NCBI RefSeq assembly: GCF_002831565.1
Contig: NZ_CP025096.1
Location: 7,369,014 to 7,433,013, forward strand
Source: Spirosoma pollinicola
GTDB lineage: Bacteria; Bacteroidota; Bacteroidia; Cytophagales; Spirosomataceae
DNA: 64,000 nucleotides
Direction: 5' to 3'
The notes beneath the pieces were generated by a model. It searched no databases. It saw only the letters and a list, made by a program, of their open reading frames with translations, and was not told the origin of the DNA. Made by a program: the position numbers and the translations under genes. Each line of letters opens with the position of its first letter. The stretch's first letter is position 1. Below are positions 1 to 10,060 of the stretch, piece after piece.

Positions 1-2037
1 ACGTTACACGTATTACCGCAACTCTGGTTCCGCAATACGTGGGCCTGGGGCTACAACGATACCCGCCCCCGGCTGTCGGTCGGACCGCAGCGAACCATTC
101 ATGCTTCTCATAAAACGCTGGGTAATAAGTGCCTGTTCTGCGACCAAGAACCAGATTTGCTGTTCTGCAACAATGAGACCAATACCCAACGGCTGTACGG
201 TTCGCTATCGGGGGAACAATACGTTAAAGACGGTATTAACAACTACCTGATTCACGGGGATCACGAGGCAATCAATCCGGGGATGCAGGGGACCAAAGCA
301 GCCGCCCATTACGTGCTGACGATCCCGGCGGGCCAGGAGCAAACGGTACGGCTACGACTGGCGGACCCCACCCTGAAAAAGCCCTTTGCGTCCTTCAACC
401 CGATGCTCAAAACCCGTCGTCAGGAAGCCGATGCGTTTTATCAGACGCTTCAGGGCAATACGGCGGATGACGATGTCCGACGGGTACAACGGCAGGCGCT
501 GGCCGGTATGCTCTGGAACAAACAGTTTTATTACTACGACGTAGCGCGCTGGCTCGACGGTGATCCGGCGTATCCGGCTCCGTCCGCGTCGCGCAAAACG
601 GGACGGAACAGCGACTGGGTCCATTTTCATACGGCCAGTATCCTGTCGATGCCTGACAATTGGGAGTTTCCGTGGTTTGCTGCCTGGGACCTGGCTTTTC
701 ACTGCATAACCCTGACCCTGCTGGACCCCGCCTTTGCCAAACAGCAGCTCACCCTGCTGACCGATACGTATTTCATGGGTTCCGAAGGGCAGCTTCCGGC
801 CTATGAGAATAATTTCAGTGGCACCAATCCGCCGGTACACGCCTGGGCGGCCTACCGGATGTATCAGATGGACCAGCAGCGAAACGAGGGGCGGGGCGAC
901 ACAGCCTTTCTGGCAACGATTTTTCATAAATTACTGATCAACTTCACCTGGTGGGTGAATCGAAAGGACCGCAACGACCGCAATATTTTTCAGGGCGGCT
1001 TTCTGGGCATGGACAACCTGGGCGTGTTCGACCGCAACGCGCCCCTGCCAACCGGTGGGTACATCGAACAGGCCGATGGCACCGCCTGGATGGCCATGTA
1101 TGCGCTGAATATGATGCGGATCGCCCTGGAACTGAACCAGAAAAACCCGGTCTACGAGGATTTGGCCGTTACGTTTTTCGAGCATTTTCTTTCCATCGCG
1201 GGTGCCATGACTAACCTGGGGAATGAGGGTGTGGACCTCTGGGATGACGAAGACGGGTTTTACTACAACGTATTACGTACGCCGGACAAAGCCCTGACAA
1301 CCCTGAAAGTTCGCTCGATGATTGGGCTGATTCCGTTGTTTGCCATCGAAGTGCTGGACGATACGCTACTCAAGCAGTCGCCCAAATTTACAGAGCGCAT
1401 CGACTGGCTCTTAACGTACCGCCCGCAACTGGCCAAACTGGTACCAAGCTGGCAAACAAAGGGTCAGCAAAAGCGGCATCTGCTGGCCTTGCTGGATAAA
1501 GACCGGCTGAAGAAAATACTGACCCGAATGCTCGACGAAACAGAATTTCTATCGGACTACGGGATTCGCGCCTTGTCGCGGTGTTACCTGGAGCATCCAT
1601 ACGAATTTCTGGTCGATGGCAAGTCCTTTGGCGTTCATTATACCGCCGGGGCTTCCGATTCTAACCTGTTCGGTGGCAATTCCAACTGGCGCGGACCGAT
1701 CTGGTTCCCAATGAATTTTCTGATTGTCGAATCCCTCCAACGCTTTTACTTATACTACGGAGACGATCTTCAGATTGAGTACCCAACCGGTTCGGATAAG
1801 ATGCTCACGCTCGGGGCCATTGTCGATGCACTAACCCAACGCCTGGACCATATTTTTCTGCGAGATACCAAAGGTCACCGGGCTGTTTTTGGGGATAACC
1901 CCAAATTACAGACCGATCCACACTTTAAGGATTACATCTGGTTTCACGAATATTTCGACGGCGATACGGGCTATGGCCTAGGGGCCAGTCACCAGACTGG
2001 CTGGACGGGTCTGATTGCTAAACTGATGAAACGATAA
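1..2037 (+). CDS. MGH1-like glycoside hydrolase (GH63-type), 5' end missing
   Basis: The reading frame is open from base 1, so the gene starts upstream of the window; a start at 157 would be internal. The product resembles the mannosyl-oligosaccharide-glucosidase-like (MGH1/GH63) alpha-toroid hydrolases. Visible family landmarks are an N-terminal stretch with LPQLWFRNTWAWG, a central WEFPWFAAWDLAFH segment with a candidate acidic residue, the NWRGPIWFPMN segment, and the C-terminal IWFHEYFDGDTGYG block. These enzymes hydrolyse alpha-glucosidic bonds in oligosaccharides; the exact substrate cannot be read here. No signal peptide can be judged because the start is absent. The gene stands alone, followed by about 380 bases without a gene. 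Confidence 0.85.
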   Translation, partial: TLHVLPQLWFRNTWAWGYNDTRPRLSVGPQRTIHASHKTLGNKCLFCDQEPDLLFCNNETNTQRLYGSLSGEQYVKDGINNYLIHGDHEAINPGMQGTKAAAHYVLTIPAGQEQTVRLRLADPTLKKPFASFNPMLKTRRQEADAFYQTLQGNTADDDVRRVQRQALAGMLWNKQFYYYDVARWLDGDPAYPAPSASRKTGRNSDWVHFHTASILSMPDNWEFPWFAAWDLAFHCITLTLLDPAFAKQQLTLLTDTYFMGSEGQLPAYENNFSGTNPPVHAWAAYRMYQMDQQRNEGRGDTAFLATIFHKLLINFTWWVNRKDRNDRNIFQGGFLGMDNLGVFDRNAPLPTGGYIEQADGTAWMAMYALNMMRIALELNQKNPVYEDLAVTFFEHFLSIAGAMTNLGNEGVDLWDDEDGFYYNVLRTPDKALTTLKVRSMIGLIPLFAIEVLDDTLLKQSPKFTERIDWLLTYRPQLAKLVPSWQTKGQQKRHLLALLDKDRLKKILTRMLDETEFLSDYGIRALSRCYLEHPYEFLVDGKSFGVHYTAGASDSNLFGGNSNWRGPIWFPMNFLIVESLQRFYLYYGDDLQIEYPTGSDKMLTLGAIVDALTQRLDHIFLRDTKGHRAVFGDNPKLQTDPHFKDYIWFHEYFDGDTGYGLGASHQTGWTGLIAKLMKR

Positions 2038-2421
2038 AATCAATTGGATAGAATTGGTTCGATCCAACCGAACCGGCATGGGATGGCCCCGCTACCTCGC
2101 CCGACTTACTATCAGGCATTCGTACACTTATAATATAGCCAGGATTTAATTCGTATCATAAAGCCACAAGGTAGCGAGTTAGTACCATTGGAGGCAGCCT
2201 GCCACCCGCACTTATACGCCCTCTTATCAAATTCTAATCAGATCTTAAGTTGTCGTTAAGCATAGTAACGGAGTGGCGAAACTTGGTTTCAATTAACTCA
2301 ACTCATTCCGTTTCTGCAGCAGGAGGCCTGGTTCCGAAATGAATTCGCTGAGGCAAGACCAATAAAGTAGGAGAATGCGTAGTATTGTCTACCTTCAACA
2401 CCATACTAACAAACGTTACTG
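2038..2421. other. Intergenic region without recognisable gene
   Basis: No ORF with protein-like composition and no strong hairpin was found on either strand. It must hold the terminator of the glycosidase gene and the promoter of the APC permease gene, but I could not identify either with confidence. Confidence 0.5.
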
Positions 2422-4158
2422 ATGAGCACGCATACCAAACTTAGTGAGCTACCGGCAACCGCCATTTGTGGTAATGACATCAGTTCGTCATGTCTGTACG
2501 TGTCAGCGCTGAGTATTTTGTACGCGGGTCAATACGCCTGGATTTCCCTGCTCCTGGTGGGCGGTACGTTGTTTTTATTTCGAAAGATATATGGGGAAGT
2601 TGTCGGCGCTTTACCGCTCAATGGCGGGGCATACAACGTATTGCTCAACTCGGCCAACAAATCGGCGGCTTCCCTGGCAGCCTGCCTTACCATCCTCTCT
2701 TACGTAGCCACGAGTGTGATTTCGGCCAATGAAGCGATCCATTATGCGGTTTCGTTCTTTCCATCCGTACCGATCATGATGGGCACGGTAGGGCTCTTAC
2801 TTTTATTTTTCCTGCTCAATTTACTGGGTCTTAAAGAATCATCGAAAGCCGCCGTCATTATCTTTATCATCCATTTGGTTACGCTGGTTGCGTTATGTGG
2901 CGTCTGTGGTTGGTATGTATTCACCCACGGGGTAAGCCAGTTTTCGATCAACTTTGCCACCAAATCTGAGCACAGTATTTCCTTTCAGCTTTTTGCGGGC
3001 TTCGCAGCCGCCATGCTGGGCATTTCGGGTTTCGAAAGTTCGGCCAATTACGTCGAAGAACAGGACAGAGGTGTTTTCCCGAAAACGCTGCGGAATATGT
3101 GGCTTATCGTGACGGTGTTTAATCCACTGATTGCGTTGTTGGCCCTGAGTATCATGCCAATTGGCGAGGTGCACAACCACGAGGCATCCCTGCTGGCCTT
3201 TATGGGTGAGCGTTCCGGTGGTCACTGGCTAGCCTGGCTGGTTTCCCTCGATGCCATGCTGGTATTGAGCGGGGCCGTACTTACCTCATTTGTGGGGGTA
3301 AGCGGCCTGATGAAACGCATGACGCTGGACCGAATATTTCCCCAGTTTTTCCTGAAAGAAAATGGTCGTCAGGCACCCTATTACATTCTTTTCCTGTTTT
3401 TTGCCCTCTGCGTAGCGATTCTGCTGAGTACGAATGGAAACCTTCAGGCATTGGCGGGGGTCTATACCATTTCGTTTCTGTCGGTAATGGGCTTGTTTGG
3501 GATCGGGAATCTGCTGCTTAAACTCCGCCGGAAACGCCTTCCCCGCCCCGAAAAAGCCACTGTCGGTTCGGTATTACTGGCGCTGCTCGCTGTGGGTCTG
3601 GCCCTATCGGGAAACGTCATGCTGAATCCCAAGTACGTCTGGGTCTTTTTCGAATACTTTATACCCACGTTTCTGATTGCCCTGATGATGATGGACCGGT
3701 CGCTGATCTTAACGGGCTTTTTATCGGTGATTTTGTATTTTTTCAGACCACTCAAACGCAGCATCGAGCGATTGACAAGCTGGACCAACCAGACCATTAA
3801 AGAAATCAACGATCAGGAATTTGTTTTCTTTTCGAAAGGCGACGACATAGCCTCACTGAATCGGGTAATGATTTACATACAAAGTAATGAGGAAACTAAC
3901 AGGCTGCGCATCGTAACAATTGAGAATGAACATTTTAAAGCACCGGAACACTTGCACCGGGACATTGAAACCCTTGATCGGGCTTATCCCGAAATTGATG
4001 TTTCCTACGAACGTATTAACGGTTATTTCGGTCCAGAGCTAATTCAGGAGCTATGCGAAAAATGGTGTATACCCACCAATTTCATGTTTATTGGCTCCCC
4101 CGGTCAGCGATTTCAGTACCGCGTTGAAGAATTGGGTGGTGTCCGGCTCATTATTTAA
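2422..4158 (+). CDS. APC-family amino acid permease with C-terminal extension
   Basis: This 578-residue integral membrane protein has about a dozen hydrophobic helices in residues 20-450. Near the N-terminus it has the APC-superfamily pattern of an unwound first helix (TAICGNDISSSCLY) followed by the Gly-rich PLNGGAYN motif in helix 2. The family moves amino acids or polyamines across the inner membrane with H+ or Na+. The last roughly 120 residues are soluble, beginning around the RPLKRSIERL segment and containing a USP-like alternating pattern, so a cytosolic regulatory tail is likely. The ATG at 2422 is the first in frame. The response-regulator stub starts 12 bases after the stop, which suggests a former operon. 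Substrate unknown. Confidence 0.8.
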   Translation: MSTHTKLSELPATAICGNDISSSCLYVSALSILYAGQYAWISLLLVGGTLFLFRKIYGEVVGALPLNGGAYNVLLNSANKSAASLAACLTILSYVATSVISANEAIHYAVSFFPSVPIMMGTVGLLLLFFLLNLLGLKESSKAAVIIFIIHLVTLVALCGVCGWYVFTHGVSQFSINFATKSEHSISFQLFAGFAAAMLGISGFESSANYVEEQDRGVFPKTLRNMWLIVTVFNPLIALLALSIMPIGEVHNHEASLLAFMGERSGGHWLAWLVSLDAMLVLSGAVLTSFVGVSGLMKRMTLDRIFPQFFLKENGRQAPYYILFLFFALCVAILLSTNGNLQALAGVYTISFLSVMGLFGIGNLLLKLRRKRLPRPEKATVGSVLLALLAVGLALSGNVMLNPKYVWVFFEYFIPTFLIALMMMDRSLILTGFLSVILYFFRPLKRSIERLTSWTNQTIKEINDQEFVFFSKGDDIASLNRVMIYIQSNEETNRLRIVTIENEHFKAPEHLHRDIETLDRAYPEIDVSYERINGYFGPELIQELCEKWCIPTNFMFIGSPGQRFQYRVEELGGVRLII

Positions 4159-4170
4159 GGTTGTTACGTG

Positions 4171-4344
4171 ATGAAACTCTTAGTGGTCGAAGATGAATCC
4201 AAAACCCTGCAAGCCATTCAACAAGGCCTGGAAAAAAGTCAGTTTGAGGTGGACATGGCATACGACGGGCTGATTACCAGACGCCTGGGGCTGAAGAATA
4301 ATTGCGCGGCTATTATTACCGGACCAACCGATTCCGATGGCTGA
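4171..4344 (+). pseudogene. Truncated OmpR-type response regulator (receiver-domain stub)
   Basis: A 57-residue reading frame begins MKLLVVEDESKTLQAI and continues QGLEKSQFEVDMAYDG. This is the beta1-alpha1-beta2 part of an OmpR/PhoB receiver domain, including the acidic pair ED at residues 7-8. After about residue 36 the sequence stops resembling a receiver and ends before the phospho-acceptor Asp would occur. No DNA-binding domain follows; the next 1.4 kb is another gene on the opposite strand. I read it as the 5' remnant of a deleted two-component regulator gene. A functional micro-protein cannot be excluded. Confidence 0.7.
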
Positions 4345-4440
4345 CCTGTATTTTCGAACCTTTCCGATTGCCTGACTGGCCATAATGCCTGCTTGATTGC
4401 ACTAATTCAGCCAAAAGGGAATAGATAGGTCAGGTTCCGT

Positions 4441-5829
4441 TCAGTCAATGAATAAATTAATCCGTTTGCTTTTGGTTCGACTTTGCAGCCAGCATTCGAT
4501 CCGTCGTTTTTCGCCGGGTGTATGCCGACGGGAAAATTTGGCATAAACTAGCATGACCGTATCGGGTTTGCTGCTGGTTTCATTCATAACCAGCGAGTGG
4601 GTGGCAGTGAACGTCTGCACATCCGGCATGAGTGTCTTGAGTTCGTTACGCAAATCCGCTACTGGCAATCGCGACGTTTAGGTCAAATCAATATACCGAA
4701 GAAGGGAGTCGATGGTGTGGTCTTTTCGAGAAATGGATGCCTGGCTATATTGAATAACCTGGTCAGCCAGCGTGGTTTTAAGGGCGTCTACGTCGATTTC
4801 CGTATCTTTAAAATTCCCCTGTTTAACGACCAGGTTTGCAACCTTCAGCCCGTAGGCTGGCATTTTGGCCCGTAGCAGGGTAGTTGAATCGTTTGGTAGT
4901 GGCTCACCCACAAACGAGAGTTCCAGCGTACTCTGTCGCCGATTCAAGCGGGCTGCGTAATTGATAACCTGCCGGTATTGAAAAGTACATTCGGCCGTAA
5001 CAAAGCGCTTCGCGTTCTGCTCAAAAATCGTTTTGCGAACAATCTGATAGTCCAAGTAGCTACTGAGAACTACGACAATCAATACAGCCAGCCAGATGGT
5101 ATGTCGAACCCGCCGTTCGACGGCGGCCGTAGGATATGCTTTTTGGTGATAGCCCAGAAACCGGACAATCAGAAACGTAGCCAAACTGATACAAATGCTA
5201 TTAATGAGAAACAGATAAAATGTTCCAGCGAAGTACTACAGATTTCCGATTGCCAGTCCGTAGCCTGCCGTGCAAAGGGGCGGCATAAGGGCGATTGCGA
5301 TGGCCACCCCCGGAATGACATTGGTCACCTTATCCCGGGGCGATTCTGCCACGATGCCCGCCAGTCCGCCAAAGAAGGCAATAAAGGCATCCCAGACGGT
5401 GGGCGACGTGAGAGCCAGCAATTCGGACTGAGCACTGTGCATCGGGCTGATGAAAAAATAGACGGTTGACGTCAATGGGCTGATAAAAACGGCAATGCTT
5501 ATATTTTTGAGCGCCTACTGAATCATTGTCTGGTCATTGATACCAATGTCCAGACCGATACCCATAATCGGTCCCATCAGGGGCGAAATGAGCATGGCAC
5601 CGATAATGACCGCCGTTGAATTAACATTCAGCCCAATGGAGACAATGAAGATAGCAAAGATGAGCGTCCAGAAATTAATCCCTTTAAATTCGATTCCCTT
5701 GCTAATGGACTGAATAATGCCCACCTCTTGCGCCTTATCCTCTTCCAAGCTGAAACGCTCGCGAATCATCAGGCTGAAGCGGGTGAGTGGATCAGGGCGA
5801 TTTGCGCGTGGAATTTTAGGATCGTTCAC
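4441..5829 (-). pseudogene. DUF389 (TIGR00341-type) membrane protein gene with three in-frame stops
   Basis: Read on the minus strand from the ATG at 5829, one frame runs for about 460 codons and matches a DUF389 protein throughout: N-terminal helices with [15 protein letters not shown], then [12 protein letters not shown] and [22 protein letters not shown], then a C-terminal soluble part ending at 4441. The frame is broken by TAG at 5517-5515, TAG at 5238-5236 and TAA at 4680-4678, with no frameshift between. All three stops are one C-to-T change from a Gln codon. Between them the translation stays coherent (for example the stretch between 5514 and 5475 reads [16 protein letters not shown]). 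DUF389 proteins are multi-helix inner-membrane proteins of unclear role. The gene is most simply a recent nonsense-mutated pseudogene. Confidence 0.85.
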
Positions 5830-5923
5830 AAACCTTATCGGAGCGACTTAAGTGACCGAGGCCTAAAGCCGGGTGGTTTTAAGGGAAAGTTAACGTATTC
5901 TTGTAAAATTCTGATAGCATGTG

Positions 5924-7177
5924 ATGGACTTATTCTCGCTGATTACGTTACTGATTGTTATGGCCGCCCTGTTTGCGTACCTCAACACACGCTGGCTCAA
6001 GCTTCCCGACGCCATTGGAATCATGGTGTTATCGCTTGCTTTCTCAGCCCTGCTAATCAGTCTGAACGCTATTCACCCACCCTGGTTTGCGCTGGTCCGT
6101 CAAGCGGTTCGTGAACTGGATTTCGGTCGACTTCTCTTCAATGTAATGCTTAGCTTTCTTTTGTTTGCCGGAGCCTTCCATACGGATGCCACTCAACTCC
6201 GAATCGAACGCCGTTCGGTGATGCTGTTTGCACTGGTGGGAGTTCTGCTCAGCACAGCCCTGGTTGGCACAGGCCTATACCTGATCGCTGGCTGGTTGGG
6301 GTTTGTTTTACCCTTCTCATTCTGCCTGCTGTTTGGATCCTTGATTTCGCCCACTGACCCGATTGCTGTGCTGGGTATTCTGGCCAAGTTCAAATTGCCC
6401 GAAAACGTTAAGCTTAATATCGTCGGCGAATCCTTGTTCAACGATGGAGTAGGCGTCGTCGTGTTTGCGACGATCTACCGCGTCGTTATAAATGGAACGG
6501 ACAGTATTGGTGCCGGGAATATAGCCTTTCTGTTTCTGGAAGAAGCCGGGGGTGGCGTTCTGTTTGGTCTGGCCCTGGGCTACGGCATGTTCTGGCTGAT
6601 GCGCTCGATTAATCACTACCAAACCGAAGTGATCATCACCGTAGCAGGGGTTATGGGGGGCTATCTGCTGGCGCAGAAACTGCACATTTCTGGCCCCCTG
6701 GCCATGGTGGTAGCGGGCCTGTTTGTAGGTGATCACGCCCGCCAGGAGGCCATGAGCCGCCAGTCGGAAGATTATATTGATAAGTTTTGGGAATTGATCG
6801 ACAGTATCCTGAATGCGTTGCTGTTTGTGCTGATTGGTCTCGAACTACTCATCCTTGATTTTCAGTCGGGCTACTGGCTCATCGGCATCGTAACGGTTGT
6901 GTTAGTGCTGGCAGCTCGGTTTGTTTCCATCTGGCTTCCTTATCGGCTGGCCCGGCGCTGGCTCGATCTGGACGATAAAGCGCCCATTATGCTAACCTGG
7001 GGCGGCTTACGGGGCGGATTATCCATTGCTATGGCACTTTCCATCTCGAATGCATTACCCCATAAAGACCTGCTGGTAATGATCACCTACGGCGTGGTTT
7101 TATTTTCCGTTATCGGGCAGGGGTTAACGATGGAATGGCTCATCCGGCGACTTTACCCAACGGACGAAGCCTCTTAG
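5924..7177 (+). CDS. Na+/H+ antiporter, CPA1 (NhaP-like) family
   Basis: A 417-residue membrane protein with about 12 hydrophobic helices. Diagnostic segments are SPTDP (near residue 143) and GESLFNDG (near 169), the conserved Asn-Asp pair of CPA1 exchangers that binds the ion, plus LTWGGLRGGLSIAMA in a late helix. The family exchanges Na+ (or K+) for H+ at the inner membrane and serves pH and salt homeostasis. An in-frame GTG lies directly before the ATG at 5924; the ATG is preferred. The large C-terminal cytoplasmic tail found in some CPA1 proteins is absent. It diverges from the decayed DUF389 gene, with about 95 bases between them. Confidence 0.9.
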   Translation: MDLFSLITLLIVMAALFAYLNTRWLKLPDAIGIMVLSLAFSALLISLNAIHPPWFALVRQAVRELDFGRLLFNVMLSFLLFAGAFHTDATQLRIERRSVMLFALVGVLLSTALVGTGLYLIAGWLGFVLPFSFCLLFGSLISPTDPIAVLGILAKFKLPENVKLNIVGESLFNDGVGVVVFATIYRVVINGTDSIGAGNIAFLFLEEAGGGVLFGLALGYGMFWLMRSINHYQTEVIITVAGVMGGYLLAQKLHISGPLAMVVAGLFVGDHARQEAMSRQSEDYIDKFWELIDSILNALLFVLIGLELLILDFQSGYWLIGIVTVVLVLAARFVSIWLPYRLARRWLDLDDKAPIMLTWGGLRGGLSIAMALSISNALPHKDLLVMITYGVVLFSVIGQGLTMEWLIRRLYPTDEAS

Positions 7178-7592
7178 TGAATGGGCCGTTACAGGCCAGA
7201 TTTGGGTTGCGGATCTGAGGGCACAGGCCGACCCGCTATGTCCGTACGGGTGAAGGCTAACTGTATTTGACGATTAGTATGGATCTATATGATCGGAAAA
7301 TTATTGCCGGGCTGCCAGAGCGATATAACAGATAACGAAGGTACTGCGCCGGCATCGCAGTGGCGTCCCACCCCGGTCAGCGCTGGGTTATCTTTCTCCT
7401 TTTGAATACTATAGCAGGCAATTCCAACAGGTTAATTAACTATTTGTCCCGTTCCACATCGGCGGGGACCGCGTCCAGTGTCGTGTTGCAAGTCCGGTAA
7501 GGTATCTGTACTAAACATTAAGCAGGGCCTTAGGTTAACGCTACAGTCAGTAGACCAGCAAAAGGCTGGCTGACCCTACTAATTAACTAATC
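7178..7592. other. Intergenic region without recognisable gene
   Basis: About 415 bases between the antiporter and fasciclin genes. I see no convincing ORF, no clear hairpin and no promoter box that I would defend. Confidence 0.5.
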
Positions 7593-8174
7593 ATGAAACT
7601 GATTCGTACCATTATTTTTTCGCTCATCGGGGCTATCCTGCTACTCCTGCCCAAGCTCGCAACCGCTCAGGCCATGCCAGCGGCTTCGTCGGCTACCGAT
7701 CTGAAGGCTAGTGGCGTAAAGACGGGAACCAGCCTGGGTCTAAGTGCGGCTAAATCAGCTGACCACACGACGTTGCTTCAGTTACTGAAAGCATCGGGTT
7801 TACTGGAACAGGCCTATGGCAAGGAGCCTTATACCGTGTTTGCACCCACCAATGCGGCTTTCTCCGAACTTCCGGATCGTGAACTGCCTGAACTGTTGCT
7901 GCCGTCGAGCAAACAACGATTGATCCAGTTTCTGGCGTACCACGTTGTCAAAGGGCGACTGACCACTGACCAACTGAAAGACGGTCAGACCCTCACCAAC
8001 CTGACCGGGCAGATTTTGATCGTGCACAAACAGGGGAATGACATCACGATTAAAGATGGACGGGGTACGGTCGCCGAGGTCCTAGAGGCTGATATTCGCG
8101 CGACGAACGGGGTCGTATATACTGTTAATCGAGTGCTGCAGCGGATTGTGAATAAAGGTCCAATTGTTCGCTGA
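7593..8174 (+). CDS. Secreted fasciclin (FAS1) domain protein
   Basis: A 193-residue protein with a signal peptide (basic start MKLIR, hydrophobic core, then a probable cleavage near ATAQA). One FAS1 domain follows at about residues 50-187: the H1-type motif YTVFAPTNAAFSELP, a middle YHVVKGRL segment and the C-terminal ATNGVVYTVNRVL motif. FAS1 domains mediate adhesion and are common in exported bacterial proteins. The protein is expected in the periplasm or cell surface. It stands alone and is followed by a hairpin terminator at 8211-8242. Confidence 0.9.
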   Translation: MKLIRTIIFSLIGAILLLLPKLATAQAMPAASSATDLKASGVKTGTSLGLSAAKSADHTTLLQLLKASGLLEQAYGKEPYTVFAPTNAAFSELPDRELPELLLPSSKQRLIQFLAYHVVKGRLTTDQLKDGQTLTNLTGQILIVHKQGNDITIKDGRGTVAEVLEADIRATNGVVYTVNRVLQRIVNKGPIVR

Positions 8175-8210
8175 CAGCCGGTAACAAGGTATCGTTATCT
8201 ATGATTTTAT

Positions 8211-8242
8211 AAAGTCGCTCAATTTGTGGATTAAGCGACTTT
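8211..8242 (+). terminator. Hairpin terminator after the fasciclin gene
   Basis: Nine-base perfect arms at 8211-8219 and 8234-8242 (AAAGTCGCT and its complement), with a 14-base loop and a 3' T-rich end. The position 37 bases after the fasciclin stop fits an intrinsic terminator. Confidence 0.65.
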
Positions 8243-8314
8243 TGTGTCTGATGCCAGTCGACCTTAACTATTCGGGTGCTGACGGGTTTGATTAATAAAG
8301 CTTACGTTTTTTAT

Positions 8315-9649
8315 ATGCCTACCCGATTTCGTCAATACTGGCAGCAACTTCAGGAATCGCTTTGGTTTGTGCCGGGACTGATGGTCCTAACTTCTTTCGG
8401 GATGGCCTATGGCTTTGTGGAGTTTGATGCAACCACCAACTGGAATGGGGCCAAGCGGTTTCCGTTTCTATTTGGCAACGGAGCTGATGGCGCACGGGGT
8501 ATGCTATCAGCCATTGCGGGTTCGATGCTGACGGTAGCAGCCCTGGCCTTTTCACTGACCCTGGCCACCATCACCCAGGTCAGCAGTCAGTATTCGCCCC
8601 GGGTACTGCGTAATTTCATGCGTGACCGTGTGAATCAGGTCGTTATGGGGTACTTTGTCAGTGTGTTTGCCTACTGCTTGATCGTACTGGGCACTATTCG
8701 GGGTACCGACGAAGTAAAGTTCGTACCCGCAACCGCCGTATTAGTTGGCTTGATACTGGCCTTGGGTGGGGTAGCGGCCCTGATTTTCTTTATTCACCAC
8801 ATTGCCGAATCCCTCCAGACGGGTACCATCGTTCAGCGTATTTTCCAGGAGGTCGACAAAGCCATCGACGAGCTGTTTCCCGATCAGTTTGGTGAACCGA
8901 TTGATGATCCGAAAAAAGCCGAAGCCGCCTTGCAGTATACTGATGAGCAGATCGACTGGTATCCGGTTGAATCGAAGCAAACGGGCTATTTACAGCAAAT
9001 AAATACGGAAGGTCTACTTCATTGGGCAACCCGGCACCGGGTCGTTCTGCGCATTGAGCAGCCTATGGGTGCTTTTATCGGAACAGGTACAACCCTGTTT
9101 AGCGTCCGGAGTGGCATGGAACGGAATGCCCCCAACCAGGCCGACTGGCCGGATAACCTGATGGACTACGTCAGTATCGGGCGGCACCGCAACGTTATTC
9201 AGGATGTTTCATTTGGTATTCAGCAATTGGTCGATATTACCTTAAAAGCGCTTTCACCCGGTATCAACGATACCACCACCGCGATTATGGCCATTGACTA
9301 TTTAGGTGCTGTTGGTGAACGACTGGCCCGACGGGAATTTCCGGCCCGGCTTCGCTCGGATGGGAACCACTTACGCGTGCTGGTCCGGGCCGACTCGTTT
9401 GATGATTACATGCGGTTGGCATTCGATTTATCCCGCATCAACGCGACCGGTAATTTTGCCGTATTTCGGCGGTTGCTACGGGCACTGGCCCTGGTGGCAT
9501 CAGCCGCCTGCTCGACCAACCGGCTGCCTGTTCTGCGTAAACAGGCTTCGTTACTGATGACCTACGCCGAACAAACGCTGGTTACGGACTACGAAAAGGA
9601 AGAGGTCCGGTCGTTGTACAAAAAACTTATGGAAACCTGGCCTGGCTAA
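8315..9649 (+). CDS. DUF2254 membrane protein
   Basis: About 444 residues. The N-terminal half has four hydrophobic helices and the SSQYSPRVLRNFMRD segment typical of DUF2254; the C-terminal half is soluble, with ALSPGINDTTTA and a final helical part. The biochemical function of the family is not established. I chose the ATG at 8315 (MPTRFRQYWQQL) because it matches the usual family start; an in-frame GTG at 8276 would add 13 residues that look non-coding. The DUF1622 gene begins 11 bases after the stop, so the two are probably one operon of membrane proteins. Confidence 0.85.
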   Translation: MPTRFRQYWQQLQESLWFVPGLMVLTSFGMAYGFVEFDATTNWNGAKRFPFLFGNGADGARGMLSAIAGSMLTVAALAFSLTLATITQVSSQYSPRVLRNFMRDRVNQVVMGYFVSVFAYCLIVLGTIRGTDEVKFVPATAVLVGLILALGGVAALIFFIHHIAESLQTGTIVQRIFQEVDKAIDELFPDQFGEPIDDPKKAEAALQYTDEQIDWYPVESKQTGYLQQINTEGLLHWATRHRVVLRIEQPMGAFIGTGTTLFSVRSGMERNAPNQADWPDNLMDYVSIGRHRNVIQDVSFGIQQLVDITLKALSPGINDTTTAIMAIDYLGAVGERLARREFPARLRSDGNHLRVLVRADSFDDYMRLAFDLSRINATGNFAVFRRLLRALALVASAACSTNRLPVLRKQASLLMTYAEQTLVTDYEKEEVRSLYKKLMETWPG

Positions 9650-9660
9650 GGATTTATCCA

Positions 9661-10047
9661 ATGGAAGAGATTATTAAAACGATTACGTTGTTACTGGCCC
9701 GCTGGATTGAGGCTGGCGCAGCTACGGTCATTGCGTTTGCATCGGCTCGGTCATTTTACCTGTTTGTCCTTGCCATCGTCACTGACCGGAGCCTACTTAT
9801 TCCCAAAGAGGAGATTCGCCTATCGCTGGGCCGTTCACTGGCATTGGCCCTGGAAATGGAGTTAGGGGCGGATATTTTGAAAACGGCCGTTGCCCCAACC
9901 TGGAATGATATTGGACTGCTGGCCGCTATTGCCGTACTGCGAACGGCGCTCAACTACTTTCTGGAGCGCGAACTCCGTAATGCCGAACAGCGGGGCGGAA
10001 CGCCGAATCAACCAGTCGAATCAGATGTTGGTCTGATGGGCTCATGA
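9661..10047 (+). CDS. DUF1622 small membrane protein
   Basis: A 128-residue protein with three hydrophobic helices and the family's conserved central piece, LGRSLALALEMELGADILKTAV, here at about residues 58-78. DUF1622 proteins are small inner-membrane proteins without assigned function. It lies 11 bases behind the DUF2254 gene on the same strand, so co-transcription is likely. The C-terminal 20 residues are polar and probably disordered. Confidence 0.85.
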   Translation: MEEIIKTITLLLARWIEAGAATVIAFASARSFYLFVLAIVTDRSLLIPKEEIRLSLGRSLALALEMELGADILKTAVAPTWNDIGLLAAIAVLRTALNYFLERELRNAEQRGGTPNQPVESDVGLMGS

Positions 10048-10060
10048 GAAGAGTCCTGAT

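Noticed and set aside
352-1740. Several long frames opposite the glycosidase gene
   Set aside because: They are mirror frames of a GC-rich coding gene and show no family motif.
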